Below are positions 16,391-25,332 of a stretch of DNA of 25,332 bases, in pieces. The first letter of the stretch is position 1, and each line of letters begins with the position of its first letter. The stretch spans positions 1-25,332 of the forward strand of contig DGDY01000126.1 of assembly GCA_002385675.1 (NCBI GenBank), read 5' to 3'. A model generated the notes under the pieces. The model was given only the letters and a program-made list of their open reading frames with translations. It ran no database searches and was not told the origin of the DNA. A program made the position numbers and the translations under genes. The stretch comes from Anaerolineales bacterium UBA3940 (lineage in GTDB: Bacteria; Chloroflexota; Anaerolineae; Aggregatilineales; UBA3940).

Positions 16391-18622
16391 TCATGGGTTA
16401 ACTCGGAACTTGGTCAGCAGAACGGCATCCTCAGGCAGCGGCTCGCCCCGTGGGCCACGCAGGCCCAGGCGCTGCAACTCGCCCGCCTCGTTGAACCAGT
16501 ACACGACGACCTGCACATTGTACACGCCGAGCGGGGCATCCTCGGCGAGCGTCACGCGGACGGTGTCATGCACTACCTCGCCGGGCGTCCAGGTCGTCGT
16601 TGGCTGTGCGCCCTCGACCGGCCAGCTATCCTTCTGGCCGATATTGCGGGCGTCAGTCTCGGCGAGGAATTGTACCGAGACGGTGTAATCTCGCGCCAGC
16701 GCGCGCAGGCCCTGCCAGTACAGGTCGAGCGTCAGCGTGTCGCCGGGGCGGGCGGTGCGGGTATCGAGCGCGTAGCCGAGCAGCGCCATCTCGCCGTCGA
16801 AGTTAAACGTAACCGGGTTGGGGATGCCCTCGCCGTTCTCACGGGCGGCGAGCCTCAGCCGCCCGCCCTGCACCCGATCCTGCCCGTTTGAGGCGACCAT
16901 GCGCGCGCCGGAGTGTATATCGTACAGGCCGATGCGCACCTCAAGCGTTTCCGGGGAGTAGGCGGTCGGGTTGACCGTCAGGTAGTAAACGTCCGTCCAG
17001 CGCGTGCCGGGTGCGAGCGTGCTCGTCGCAAGCAGCCCGCCGCCGGGGTAGCTGTCATACTGCCCGGCGATGAGTTCGGCGCTGTCCGTCAGGTGGACGA
17101 ACACGCTCCAGTCACCGGGCGTCGGCGCGAGCGCCTCCCAGTGAGCGGTCACGACGACAGACTCGCCGGGGTAGACGGTATCGTCCTGCACCTCGAAGCC
17201 GAGCAAACGCAGAGCGGGCGCGTCCGCCCCCGGCGGCGTGAAGTCTACCGCGGCGGTTGTGTCGCTGCCGGGCCGGTACTCGGGCGGGCGGTAGGCCGGT
17301 GCGATGGTTCTCCAGGGTGCGACGGCAGCCAGCACGAGCAGCGGCGCGCCGACAGCGGCCAGCCCGCGCGTTCGCCAGCCAGTAGGTAGCACCCCGAGCA
17401 GCCCGAAGGCGAGCAGCGAGGCAATCGCCGCAATCACCGGGAAGAGCAGCCGTCCCTGCGAGCCGAGCGTCATCAGCGACCAGCGCGCAAGGCTGGCGAG
17501 CAGCACACCGACCTGCGCGGCGAGCATCCCCGGCAGCAGCAGCGCGCCCCAATCCCGCGTGCGGACCCGGCTCACCAGCCACCACACGAGGCCCGCCGCC
17601 GCCAGTACCGCGAGCACGGTGTAGACCGCATACACGGCTGGCTCGACGGGCAGGTTGAACCAGCCGAACATCGACCAGTAGCTCTGCCACAGGCCCGCCA
17701 GCTCGTGGCGCAGGTCGAGCAAGGTGATGCTGCGCCGGACCATCAGGTCGAGATGCGCGTTCAGCCCGGTGGGGTCACCGTAGAGCCGCACGTTGCGGGT
17801 ATACCACCAGCCTGCAAGCAGCGACCACGCCAGGACGATCTCACCTGTGGCCCGCAGCGCGCCGCGCCACTCGCGGAAGCGCCAGCCGTAGAGTGCCAGC
17901 GCGGCGAGCGCGAGCGGGACGAAGGCCAGCCCGCTAAGCTTGGTCGCGGTGAGGAGCGCCACGCAGACGGCCAGCGCCGCACTGCGCCCCTGTGTCAGCC
18001 CGGTGCCCACGACACGGGCGGCGAGCAGCAGTGTCAGCGTGCCGAGGAGAGCGGTGAGCGTGTCGTTGTTCACCGAGCCGCTGATGAACAGGAACTGCGG
18101 GTTGAAAGCGACGAGCGCCGCCGCCAGCAGCGCCACCGCCCTGTGATCGGGCCATACCTCACGGGCGAGAAAATACGTCAGCGCGACAGTCCCCGCGCCC
18201 ATCAGCACGCCGAGCGCGCGCACGAGATGAACGGCGAGCGTCGTGCCGCGCCAGGGGAACGCCTCGGCGGGGGTGTGTACCATGCGGTTGTGGTTGTCGG
18301 GCGCGTCCGGCTCGCCGAGCGCCGCGTGCGGATTGAGGCGGACGGTCGCCTCGTAATCGCCGGTATCCACCCAGAACGTGGCGCCTGCTGCCAGCAGGTA
18401 GTAGAGCGGCGGTTGTGTGCCTTCCTGCCCCCACGGGGCGGGCACGCCCGGTTCGACGCGGGGCAGCGCCCCGGTCGTTGCGATGTGGCGCACAACAGCA
18501 AAGTGGAAGTCCTCGTCGGGCGTTTCAAACAGCGGCGTGACGGCGCTGTACATCAGACCGAGCACGAGGAACAGCGCCACGATGACGGCCAGCCCGGTAT
18601 GCTCCTGCAGGTGGTTGCGCAT
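16391..18622 (-). CDS. GT-C/PMT-like polytopic membrane protein (putative lipid-linked sugar transferase)
   Basis: This 743-residue protein has an N-terminal membrane half (about 11-450, roughly a dozen hydrophobic segments) and a C-terminal soluble beta-rich domain (about 470-740) with duplicated Ig-like segments (YPGESVVVTAHWEAL and RPGDTLTLDLYWQGL). The first loop has an acidic motif, ETPDEDFHF (D36, E37, D38), typical of the GT-C/GT39 and DUF2142-type families. NNDTLTALLGTL matches the conserved N-D-x-L region of such proteins. The ATG at 18622 has AGGGGG eight bases upstream. The GTG at 18640 would overlap the previous gene and lacks that site, so I prefer 18622. It probably moves a sugar from a polyprenyl carrier on the outer face. 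Specificity is unknown. Confidence 0.8.
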   Translation of the reverse strand: MRNHLQEHTGLAVIVALFLVLGLMYSAVTPLFETPDEDFHFAVVRHIATTGALPRVEPGVPAPWGQEGTQPPLYYLLAAGATFWVDTGDYEATVRLNPHAALGEPDAPDNHNRMVHTPAEAFPWRGTTLAVHLVRALGVLMGAGTVALTYFLAREVWPDHRAVALLAAALVAFNPQFLFISGSVNNDTLTALLGTLTLLLAARVVGTGLTQGRSAALAVCVALLTATKLSGLAFVPLALAALALYGWRFREWRGALRATGEIVLAWSLLAGWWYTRNVRLYGDPTGLNAHLDLMVRRSITLLDLRHELAGLWQSYWSMFGWFNLPVEPAVYAVYTVLAVLAAAGLVWWLVSRVRTRDWGALLLPGMLAAQVGVLLASLARWSLMTLGSQGRLLFPVIAAIASLLAFGLLGVLPTGWRTRGLAAVGAPLLVLAAVAPWRTIAPAYRPPEYRPGSDTTAAVDFTPPGADAPALRLLGFEVQDDTVYPGESVVVTAHWEALAPTPGDWSVFVHLTDSAELIAGQYDSYPGGGLLATSTLAPGTRWTDVYYLTVNPTAYSPETLEVRIGLYDIHSGARMVASNGQDRVQGGRLRLAARENGEGIPNPVTFNFDGEMALLGYALDTRTARPGDTLTLDLYWQGLRALARDYTVSVQFLAETDARNIGQKDSWPVEGAQPTTTWTPGEVVHDTVRVTLAEDAPLGVYNVQVVVYWFNEAGELQRLGLRGPRGEPLPEDAVLLTKFRVNP

Positions 18623-18627
18623 CGGCC

Positions 18628-19776
18628 TTACCCCCTGCACAGGCTCTCGAAGAAGGCCGCCGTGCGCTCGGCGATGGTCTCCCAGCGGAATGCGGCGGAG
18701 GCTTCGAGGGCGGCTCGCTCAAGCTCTATGCGACGGGCGTCGTCACGCCACACGCGCTCGATGGCAGCGGCAAGCGCGTCTGCGTCCCCTGCCGGGATGG
18801 TTTCGACGACGCCCTTAAGCTCCGGCTCAGGGACTTCCGGCTCGGTGGTGACGATGGCGCGCCCGTGCGCCAGCGCGGCCATCAGCGTGCCGCGCCGCAG
18901 CGAGACGCCGTCCAGGTAGGGCAGGGCGGTCACATCGCTGGCGAGGAAGTGCGCGGTAATCTGGGCGTCGTCCACAAAGCCCGTCCAGATGATGCGCTCG
19001 GCCAGGCCGTGCCGCTCGATGAGGGCATCCACCCGCTCGCCATAGGCGAGGTTGGTCGGGTCGCTCGCCCCGGCACGCCCGCCCATCATCACCAGCCGGG
19101 CGGGGATGCCGCGCTCAACCAGCCGTGCCAGCGCCTCGACGAGCACCAGCCCGCCCTTGCTCTCGTTGAGAAAGCCGAAATAGCTGATCAGCAGGTCGCC
19201 GGGGGCGATGCCGTGCCGGGCGCGCCACTCGTCACGCCGGTAGCCGGGCGGCGGATCCGTCCGCACGTTGCTACCGATGGGAATTAGCGCGAGCGGCGCA
19301 ATGTTCCACTCGCTGCGCAGGCGCATCTCGTCGGCGCGGTTGGTGGTGATCACGCCGTCGGCGGTGCACGCCAGCCGCCGCACAACCCACTCGCGGACCG
19401 GCCCCGCTTTCGGGAACAGGTAGGGCACGCGCAGGTCGTGGAAGGTCACGACGGTGCGGGCTTCAGAGAGGCGTGCAGGCAGCCAGTGGATGGCGGGGTG
19501 CATGTTGTATGCCGCCGTCTGGAACTGGATGTTGACCACGTCGAGCCGGTGTTCCGCCGCCCAGCGCCGGATGGCGGTGATGCTGCGCCAGTTCCACACG
19601 CCGCGCCATGCCGCGCTGACCTCAATACCCGGCTCGCTCGCGCCCTGAGCCTCGGCACGGGTAAACACATAGACGGGGTGGCCGAGCGCCACGAGCGCCC
19701 GCGCCAGCTCCCGCGTGAACGCGCCCACGCCGCCCTCCATCGGCGGGTACTCCCCTGTGACAAGCCCAATGCGCAT
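18628..19776 (-). CDS. Glycosyltransferase family 4 (GT-B fold)
   Basis: This 382-residue retaining glycosyltransferase is predicted to transfer a nucleotide sugar to a lipid-linked glycan on the cytosolic side. The N-terminal domain opens with MRIGLVTGEYPPMEGGVGAF (G-rich acceptor/donor loop). The C-terminal domain carries the family signatures ISYFGFLNESKGGLVLVEAL, GRAIVTTEPEVPEPELKGVV and ADALAAAIERVWRD. I chose the ATG at 19776, where homology starts, over the longer reading from 19866, which would overlap the GT2 gene by about 85 bases with no similarity. It follows the GT2 stop by 5 bases and ends 5 bases before the GT-C ATG, so the operon is tightly packed. Donor sugar unknown. Confidence 0.93.
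   Translation of the reverse strand: MRIGLVTGEYPPMEGGVGAFTRELARALVALGHPVYVFTRAEAQGASEPGIEVSAAWRGVWNWRSITAIRRWAAEHRLDVVNIQFQTAAYNMHPAIHWLPARLSEARTVVTFHDLRVPYLFPKAGPVREWVVRRLACTADGVITTNRADEMRLRSEWNIAPLALIPIGSNVRTDPPPGYRRDEWRARHGIAPGDLLISYFGFLNESKGGLVLVEALARLVERGIPARLVMMGGRAGASDPTNLAYGERVDALIERHGLAERIIWTGFVDDAQITAHFLASDVTALPYLDGVSLRRGTLMAALAHGRAIVTTEPEVPEPELKGVVETIPAGDADALAAAIERVWRDDARRIELERAALEASAAFRWETIAERTAAFFESLCRG
18631..18636 (-). promoter_or_regulatory. Shine-Dalgarno site deciding the GT-C gene start
   Basis: AGGGGG on the minus strand lies 8 bases before the ATG at 18622 and within the end of the GT4 gene. It supports that ATG over the GTG at 18640. Confidence 0.65.
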
Positions 19777-19781
19777 CACGG

Positions 19782-20756
19782 TCAGCCCCGCAGCCCGGAC
19801 CGGAGCACGCGCCAGTAAGCCTGCACGCGCTCGGCTCGCATCTTGCGCTTGTGTCCGACGAGCCATTTCGCTGCCTCAAGCACAAGCTGTGCGGCGTAGT
19901 TGGCGAGCAGCACCAGCCTCACAAACGCCCCGGCGACCCTGCCGTGGTGCTTGCGAAAGTAGCGGACCTTGCTCGTCTGGAAGTAGATGTGACGCTGGGC
20001 GACGACTTGCTCGCTGCTTTTGCCGCCGTAGTGGATGATCTTCGCTTCGGGGAAGTACACGACCTGCCAGCCCGCCGCTTTGATGCGCCGCTGCCAGTCA
20101 AGCTCCTCGGAGTACATGAAGAAGTCCTCGTCAAAGCCGCCAACCTGCGCCAGCACCTCGCGCCGCACCATCAGCGCAGCGCCCTGCACCCAGTCCACGG
20201 CGACGGTCTGATCGTCGGCGGTGTCGCGCACGTAGTAGTGGTCAAGCACGCCCGCCGGGGCTATCGACTCGAGCCACGTGCTTTCAAAAACAGCCGTCTG
20301 CAGCGTCGGGAAGCGGCGGCGCGACGACTGGACGCTGCCATCCGCGTTGAGAAGCTGCGGGCCGAGCGCGCCGACCTGCGGATTTTCCACCATATAGGCC
20401 GCCATGCGGGGAAGGGCGTCGCCGAGTACAACAGTGTCGGGGTTGAGCAGGAAGAGCAGGTCGCCCGTGCTGTGCTGCATGCCGATGTTGTTCCCCCGGG
20501 TGAAACCGGTGTTCTCGCCCGGCTCAATGAGGCGCACCCAGGGGTAGTCGCGGCGCAGCAGGTCGGGCGTGCCGTCCGACGAGAGGTTGTCGACGACGAT
20601 CACCTCGACGGTGGGGGCGGCTGCCGCCTCTCCCGTGCCGGAGCCTGCCAGCACGATATGCCCGGCGTCCGCTCCGGCGCGTATCGAATCGAGGCAGTCG
20701 CGCAGCAGGTCGCGCACGTTCCAGCTTACGATAATGACCGAGATATCAGGCGTCAT
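19782..20756 (-). CDS. Glycosyltransferase family 2 (WbbL/rhamnosyltransferase-like)
   Basis: This 324-residue inverting glycosyltransferase has the GT-A fold. The nucleotide-binding start ISVIIVSWNVRDLL, the VVDNLSSDGT loop (D56, N57), NPDTVV (N105, D107) and the acceptor-side MYSEELDWQRRIKAAGW block are intact. These match the subgroup that includes decaprenyl-GlcNAc rhamnosyltransferases, although the donor is not proven. An unusual Gly/Ala-rich insertion sits at about 27-48 between the first helix and the second strand. The C-terminus (about 285-324) is amphipathic and Lys/Arg-rich, suggesting membrane association. It is the first gene of the glycan operon, behind a promoter at 20811-20839. 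No good Shine-Dalgarno site lies close to the ATG. Confidence 0.93.
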   Translation of the reverse strand: MTPDISVIIVSWNVRDLLRDCLDSIRAGADAGHIVLAGSGTGEAAAAPTVEVIVVDNLSSDGTPDLLRRDYPWVRLIEPGENTGFTRGNNIGMQHSTGDLLFLLNPDTVVLGDALPRMAAYMVENPQVGALGPQLLNADGSVQSSRRRFPTLQTAVFESTWLESIAPAGVLDHYYVRDTADDQTVAVDWVQGAALMVRREVLAQVGGFDEDFFMYSEELDWQRRIKAAGWQVVYFPEAKIIHYGGKSSEQVVAQRHIYFQTSKVRYFRKHHGRVAGAFVRLVLLANYAAQLVLEAAKWLVGHKRKMRAERVQAYWRVLRSGLRG

Positions 20757-20810
20757 GGTTGGCTGTGCGGGTGAGACTGTTCAAATCATTCCCTCCACAG
20801 GGCTCCGGCG

Positions 20811-20839
20811 ATTATAACGACGCGGGGGAGGGCGAACAA
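20811..20839 (-). promoter_or_regulatory. Promoter of the glycan operon
   Basis: On the minus strand a perfect TATAAT (20811-20816) is preceded by TTGTTC (20834-20839) at a 17-base distance. The -35 overlaps the T-tract of the rpsA terminator. The glycan genes are therefore probably expressed from their own start, about 50 bases upstream of the GT2 ATG. Confidence 0.65.
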
Positions 20840-20876
20840 AAGAGACGGGCCGGATGCTCGGGGAACATCCGGCCCG
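20836..20876 (-). terminator. Intrinsic terminator of rpsA
   Basis: On the minus strand a perfect 11-bp stem (arms 20866-20876 and 20846-20856) with a 9-base loop is followed by TCTCTTTTGTT. It begins about 30 bases after the rpsA stop. Confidence 0.9.
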
Positions 20877-20906
20877 GTTCTCATTCAGGGCGTAAGAGGA
20901 GCAGGG

Positions 20907-22100
20907 CTAGTCGCCCATCTCCTCGACATATTCGACGGCGTCCTCCGCCTCTGCCTCGACGGACTGGCCGCGCGCGGTCATCCAGTCGTACAGTTCGGCC
21001 TGGGTGACCTTATCGACGCTCAGGCCGATGCGCTTGCGGTCCTGGTCGATGCTGATGATGCGGACGAGTAGCTCATCACCCTCCCGCGCCCACTGCTGCG
21101 GGTTGGTGATGTTGTAGCTCGTCATCTCGCTGATGTGGACCAGCCCGGTGACGCCGTTCGGCAGCTCAACAAACACGCCGTAGTCCACGACGCTGCTAAT
21201 CGTGCCGGTCACAAGGTCGCCCACCGAGTAGGTCTGCTCGATCGAGCTCCACGGGTCAGGGATGAGCGCCTGGCGATTCAGGCTGATGCGCTCGCGCTCC
21301 ACGTCCACGTCCTCAATACGGACCTCGATCTCCTGGCCGACGGTGAGAACATCGCTCGGGTGGTTCACGTGCTGCCAGTCCAGCTTGGAGATGTGGACGA
21401 GCCCGTTCACCCCGCCGATGTCGACGAAGGCGCCGTAGTCCACGATCTTCACCACCCGCCCGGTGACAACCTGGCCCGGCTCCAGGCTCTCGAGGAGGCC
21501 CTGGCGCTGGTCACGGCGAGCAGCCGTCTCGGAGAGCACAAGGCGGTTGCGACGCTGGTTGACCTCGATGACCTTCACCGGGATGTGGGTGCCGATAAGC
21601 GCATTCTTGGCATTCTCCTGCTGCTCGCGAGAAGCGCCGCGCGGAACGGACATCAACTGCGAGTTGGGGATGAAGCCGCGCAGGCGGCCAAAGTCGACCA
21701 GAGCGCCACCCTTGTTGAAGCCGGTGACGGTCACGTCGATCGTCTTGTCCTTTTCCATCAGTTCGGCGGCGTATTCCCAGTCCTCAAGCGTGAGGGCCTT
21801 GCTAATCGAAACCAGCACTTCGCCGTCGTTGCCGCGTGGCCTGAGGACATAGACGTTGACTTCGGCACCGGGCTGCAGCCTGGCCATCATCTCGTCGCTC
21901 AGGCGCTCAAGATCGTTGCGCGTTACAAATGCGCTCTGCTTCCCGCCGATGTCGAGGATGATCGCGTCATCGAGGATTTCCTCAATGATGCCCTTACGGA
22001 TCTCACCGCTCTTGGGCGGCTCGAAACCGTAATCGTCAAGCATCTCTTCACTCATTGCGGGGATGTCGTCAATAACGGGTGAAACGTGCGCGTCAGCCAT
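20907..22100 (-). CDS. rpsA: Ribosomal protein S1, four S1 domains
   Basis: This 397-residue RNA-binding protein of the 30S subunit helps mRNA load onto the ribosome. Four S1 (OB-fold) domains are visible at about 31-102, 117-192, 207-278 and 293-365. The last two are the most canonical, with DYGAFVDIGGVNGLVHISKL and DYGVFVELPNGVTGLVHISEM. The first is degenerate, ending LVSISKAL. An acidic tail (378-397) closes the protein. E. coli S1 has six domains, and shorter four-domain forms are known in other phyla. AGGGAG lies 17 bases before the ATG, further than usual. In E. coli rpsA translation is autoregulated, and something similar may apply here. The leader has two tandem palindromes. Confidence 0.93.
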   Translation of the reverse strand: MADAHVSPVIDDIPAMSEEMLDDYGFEPPKSGEIRKGIIEEILDDAIILDIGGKQSAFVTRNDLERLSDEMMARLQPGAEVNVYVLRPRGNDGEVLVSISKALTLEDWEYAAELMEKDKTIDVTVTGFNKGGALVDFGRLRGFIPNSQLMSVPRGASREQQENAKNALIGTHIPVKVIEVNQRRNRLVLSETAARRDQRQGLLESLEPGQVVTGRVVKIVDYGAFVDIGGVNGLVHISKLDWQHVNHPSDVLTVGQEIEVRIEDVDVERERISLNRQALIPDPWSSIEQTYSVGDLVTGTISSVVDYGVFVELPNGVTGLVHISEMTSYNITNPQQWAREGDELLVRIISIDQDRKRIGLSVDKVTQAELYDWMTARGQSVEAEAEDAVEYVEEMGD

Positions 22101-22134
22101 AGTAGTTGTGTAATCTTCTCCCTTGTGGAAATTT

Positions 22135-22167
22135 TGTGACGATCACAGCCCTGTGACTGGCATCACA
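22135..22167. promoter_or_regulatory. Tandem TGTGA/TCACA palindromes in the rpsA leader (CRP/FNR-type sites or RNA hairpins)
   Basis: TGTGA-CGA-TCACA (22135-22147) has a 3-base spacer. TGTGA-CTGGCA-TCACA (22152-22167) has the exact 5-6-5 spacing of CRP/FNR-family sites, extended by a C/G pair. They lie 35-67 bases upstream of the rpsA ATG. They could be operators for a CRP/FNR-family regulator or two small hairpins in the mRNA leader. I cannot tell which. Confidence 0.6.
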
Positions 22168-22191
22168 GCTGTACCGTCGGGGGCATCCTGA

Positions 22192-22238
22192 ATACAAAAG
22201 CCGCTCTCCGTGACTGATCTCCAGGGCACAGGAGCGGC
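22192..22238 (-). terminator. Intrinsic terminator ending the candidate small RNA
   Basis: On the minus strand GCCGCTC (22238-22232) pairs with GAGCGGC (22206-22200), with an inner CTGTG/CACGG helix, followed by TTTTGTATT. Its arms are also usable by the long-range helix of the small RNA and by a 14-base palindrome at 22235-22248, so the folds compete. Confidence 0.65.
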
Positions 22239-22397
22239 TCATGAGCCGTTAGAGGTTCCCATTCGAGCATCTGGCAGGGAGCCGGAGGCTAGAATGCCTG
22301 GTGAAGGTTCAATAGCGGACCTCCACGAGAGGAAGGGCGTCATTCAGCGCCCCTGTGTTGGAGAGCAGACAGTGCAGTTGTATCCAGTTATCCCAGC
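22192..22397 (-). ncRNA. Candidate structured small RNA (6S-like rod), about 200 nt
   Basis: A minus-strand promoter starts transcription near 22397, and an intrinsic terminator ends it near 22192. The transcript can fold as a long rod. CUGCUCUCC (22368-22360) pairs with GGAGAGCGG (22209-22201) in 9 bp with one G-U. CACAGGGGCG pairs with CGCUCCUGUG in 10 bp with one G-U. UGGAGGU pairs with ACCUCUA. The distal part holds nested stems (GCAU/AUGC and AGCC/GGCU). Length, promoter and rod shape resemble 6S RNA, but I recognise no conserved core, and RNase P, SRP and tmRNA motifs are absent. The other possibility is an attenuating leader of rpsA. No open reading frame in it is convincing. Confidence 0.5.
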
Positions 22398-22402
22398 GCA
22401 CA

Positions 22403-22431
22403 AGTATATAGGAGTTCTGTAGAACGGTCAA
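22403..22431 (-). promoter_or_regulatory. Near-consensus promoter for the candidate small RNA
   Basis: On the minus strand TTGACC (22426-22431) and TATACT (22403-22408) each match five of six consensus bases and are exactly 17 bases apart. It lies about 95 bases after the tatD stop. The stretch 22432-22508 between it and tatD holds only weak small hairpins. Confidence 0.75.
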
Positions 22432-22508
22432 CTGGTTTAGCCAGGATTGGCTACCCGACCGGGCGATCACGGAGGTTAGTCAGACGGTTATCTGTGAAAT
22501 TTGGCGCA

Positions 22509-23309
22509 TTAAGCCCAGCCGAAGAGCCGTTCGGCATTGTGCGTTGTCTGTTCGGCGGCTTCCTCCGGCGTGATGCCGCGCACCTCCGCCAGCTTCTCGG
22601 CGACGAAGCGCACGTAGGCGGGCTCGTTGCGCTCGCCACGGTGTGGGTGCGGCGCTAGGAACGGCGAGTCTGTCTCGACCAGCACGCGATCGGCGGGGGC
22701 AGCCGCCGCGACGCGGCGCGTTTCGTCGGCGTTCTTAAAGGTGATCGGTCCGGTAAAGCCGAGGTAGAAGCCCATCGCCAGCGCGATCTCCGCGTCCTCC
22801 CAGGTCGCCGAGAAGGAGTGCAGGACGCCGGGGCGGGCGGCGATGGTGTCGGGCAGGCCGGGCCCAACCCACGCGGCGAGTGCCGCCAGTAGATCGGCGG
22901 TGGCATCCCGGTTGTGCAGAATGACGGGCAGGCCAAGCTCGGCGGCAAGGTCAAGCTGCCGCGCGAGCCACGTTGCCTGCACCTCGCGCGGCGTTCGGTC
23001 CCAGTAATAGTCCAGCCCGATCTCGCCGATGGCAACGACTTTCGGGTGCGCGGCGAGTTCGCGCAGCTCGGCGAGCGTCTCGTCAAGCGGCGGTGGCTCC
23101 GCCCCGATGTCGTTGGGGTGCATCCCCACCGCTGCATAGACGCCCTCATACTGCTCGGCGAGGGCAATCGCCGCCCGGCTCGTCGCGAGGTCCAGCCCCG
23201 GCACGACGATACGCGTGACGCCTGCCTCAGCCGCCCGGTGCACGACCTCGTCGCGGTCTTCGTTGAAGCGCTCAAAGTCGAGATGGCAGTGTGTATCGAC
23301 CAGTTCCAT
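22509..23309 (-). CDS. tatD: TatD-family metal-dependent hydrolase (DNase/ deaminase-type TIM barrel)
   Basis: This 266-residue enzyme is of the YcfH/YjjV/TatD type, a two-metal TIM-barrel hydrolase reported to act as a 3'-5' DNase. Metal ligands are visible as H7 and H9 in DTHCHLDF, E96 in [10 protein letters not shown]132 in ILHNRDA, H164 in [11 protein letters not shown] and D214 in [20 protein letters not shown]. These are all the family signatures, and the length is typical. The ATG at 23309 has GGAGG eight bases upstream. The TTG at 23330 would place that site inside the gene. It lies 79 bases downstream of the phosphohexomutase stop, past a strong hairpin. Whether tatD, ycfH or yjjV is the correct orthologue cannot be decided. 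Confidence 0.92.
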   Translation of the reverse strand: MELVDTHCHLDFERFNEDRDEVVHRAAEAGVTRIVVPGLDLATSRAAIALAEQYEGVYAAVGMHPNDIGAEPPPLDETLAELRELAAHPKVVAIGEIGLDYYWDRTPREVQATWLARQLDLAAELGLPVILHNRDATADLLAALAAWVGPGLPDTIAARPGVLHSFSATWEDAEIALAMGFYLGFTGPITFKNADETRRVAAAAPADRVLVETDSPFLAPHPHRGERNEPAYVRFVAEKLAEVRGITPEEAAEQTTHNAERLFGWA

Positions 23310-23317
23310 GCCCTGAG

Positions 23318-23322
23318 CCTCC
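23318..23322 (-). promoter_or_regulatory. Shine-Dalgarno site deciding the tatD start
   Basis: GGAGG on the minus strand lies 8 bases before the ATG at 23309. It rules against the upstream TTG at 23330. Confidence 0.75.
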
Positions 23323-23331
23323 AAGATCAAA

Positions 23332-23367
23332 CCAGCCGCGCGGCGAGGAACCTCACGGCGCGGCTGG
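23332..23367 (-). terminator. Strong hairpin between phosphohexomutase and tatD genes
   Basis: CCAGCCGCGC (23332-23341) and GCGCGGCTGG (23358-23367) form a perfect 10-bp stem, with an inner GAGG/CCTC helix. On the minus strand it is followed only by TTTGATCTT, so it is either a weak or partial terminator or an mRNA-stability hairpin just before the tatD ribosome-binding site. Confidence 0.55.
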
Positions 23368-23387
23368 AAGTTCTCAATCCGTACAGG

Positions 23388-25332
<1,945 letters not shown>

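Noticed and set aside
17705..18919. 404-codon plus-strand open frame opposite the GT-C-like and GT4 genes
   Set aside because: It is antisense to two real genes, Arg/Glu/Gln-rich with no domain.
22192..22397. Possible tmRNA, RNase P RNA, SRP RNA or T-box in the rpsA-tatD gap
   Set aside because: None of the hallmark motifs was found (no tRNA-like ends or tag frame, no RNase P core, no SRP tetraloop-domain motif, no T-box sequence), and the size does not fit tmRNA or RNase P.
22210..22422. 70-codon plus-strand open frame in the rpsA-tatD gap
   Set aside because: It starts at GTG without a ribosome-binding site and lies over the minus-strand promoter, terminator and folded RNA; no similarity to any family is apparent.

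Overview
This GC-rich window carries no mobile element, phage gene or CRISPR array. The gene content suggests a free-living bacterium of the Chloroflexota (Anaerolineae-like). This is an inference from a GAF/PP2C-based Rsb-type module, paired S41 proteases behind smpB, polytopic YfhO and GT-C membrane proteins, a stand-alone SCP2 protein and a short four-domain ribosomal protein S1. I could not test it by database search.

Layout. Positions 1-2801 (minus strand) hold two tandem S41/CtpA-type membrane proteases followed by the start of smpB, which overlaps the second protease by 4 bases. A divergent control region (2802-3113) has a good plus-strand promoter. It serves a four-gene partner-switching (Rsb/SpoIIA-like) operon at 3114-8219: a STAS antagonist, a kinase-STAS fusion, a membrane-anchored kinase and a large membrane-anchored 5xGAF-PP2C phosphatase. 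A strong bidirectional terminator (8253-8278) separates it from a convergent minus-strand group (8303-11954): a lipoprotein beta-propeller, a Nudix hydrolase and a beta-lactamase-fold cell-wall protein. A lone SCP2 gene (12082-12411, plus) and a tRNA-Pro(GGG) gene (minus) share another bidirectional terminator.

Positions 12601-20756 (minus) form a surface-glycan operon: GT2, GT4, GT-C-like protein, YfhO-like protein and an O-antigen ligase/polymerase-like protein. Upstream lie rpsA, an RNA-rich intergenic region, tatD, phosphohexomutase and the 3' part of gmd. The phosphohexomutase and gmd point to GDP-mannose-derived sugars (GDP-rhamnose or GDP-fucose family) that may feed the glycosyltransferases.

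The most interesting non-coding stretch is 22101-22508. A near-consensus minus-strand promoter is followed by about 200 nt that can fold into a long rod (9-bp and 10-bp long-range helices) ending in an intrinsic terminator, so it is a candidate 6S-like or other structured small RNA. Between it and rpsA are two tandem TGTGA/TCACA palindromes, one with exactly the CRP/FNR-type spacing. The other main point is the Rsb-like module with its kinase-STAS fusion and no sigma factor or separate anti-sigma factor beside it.
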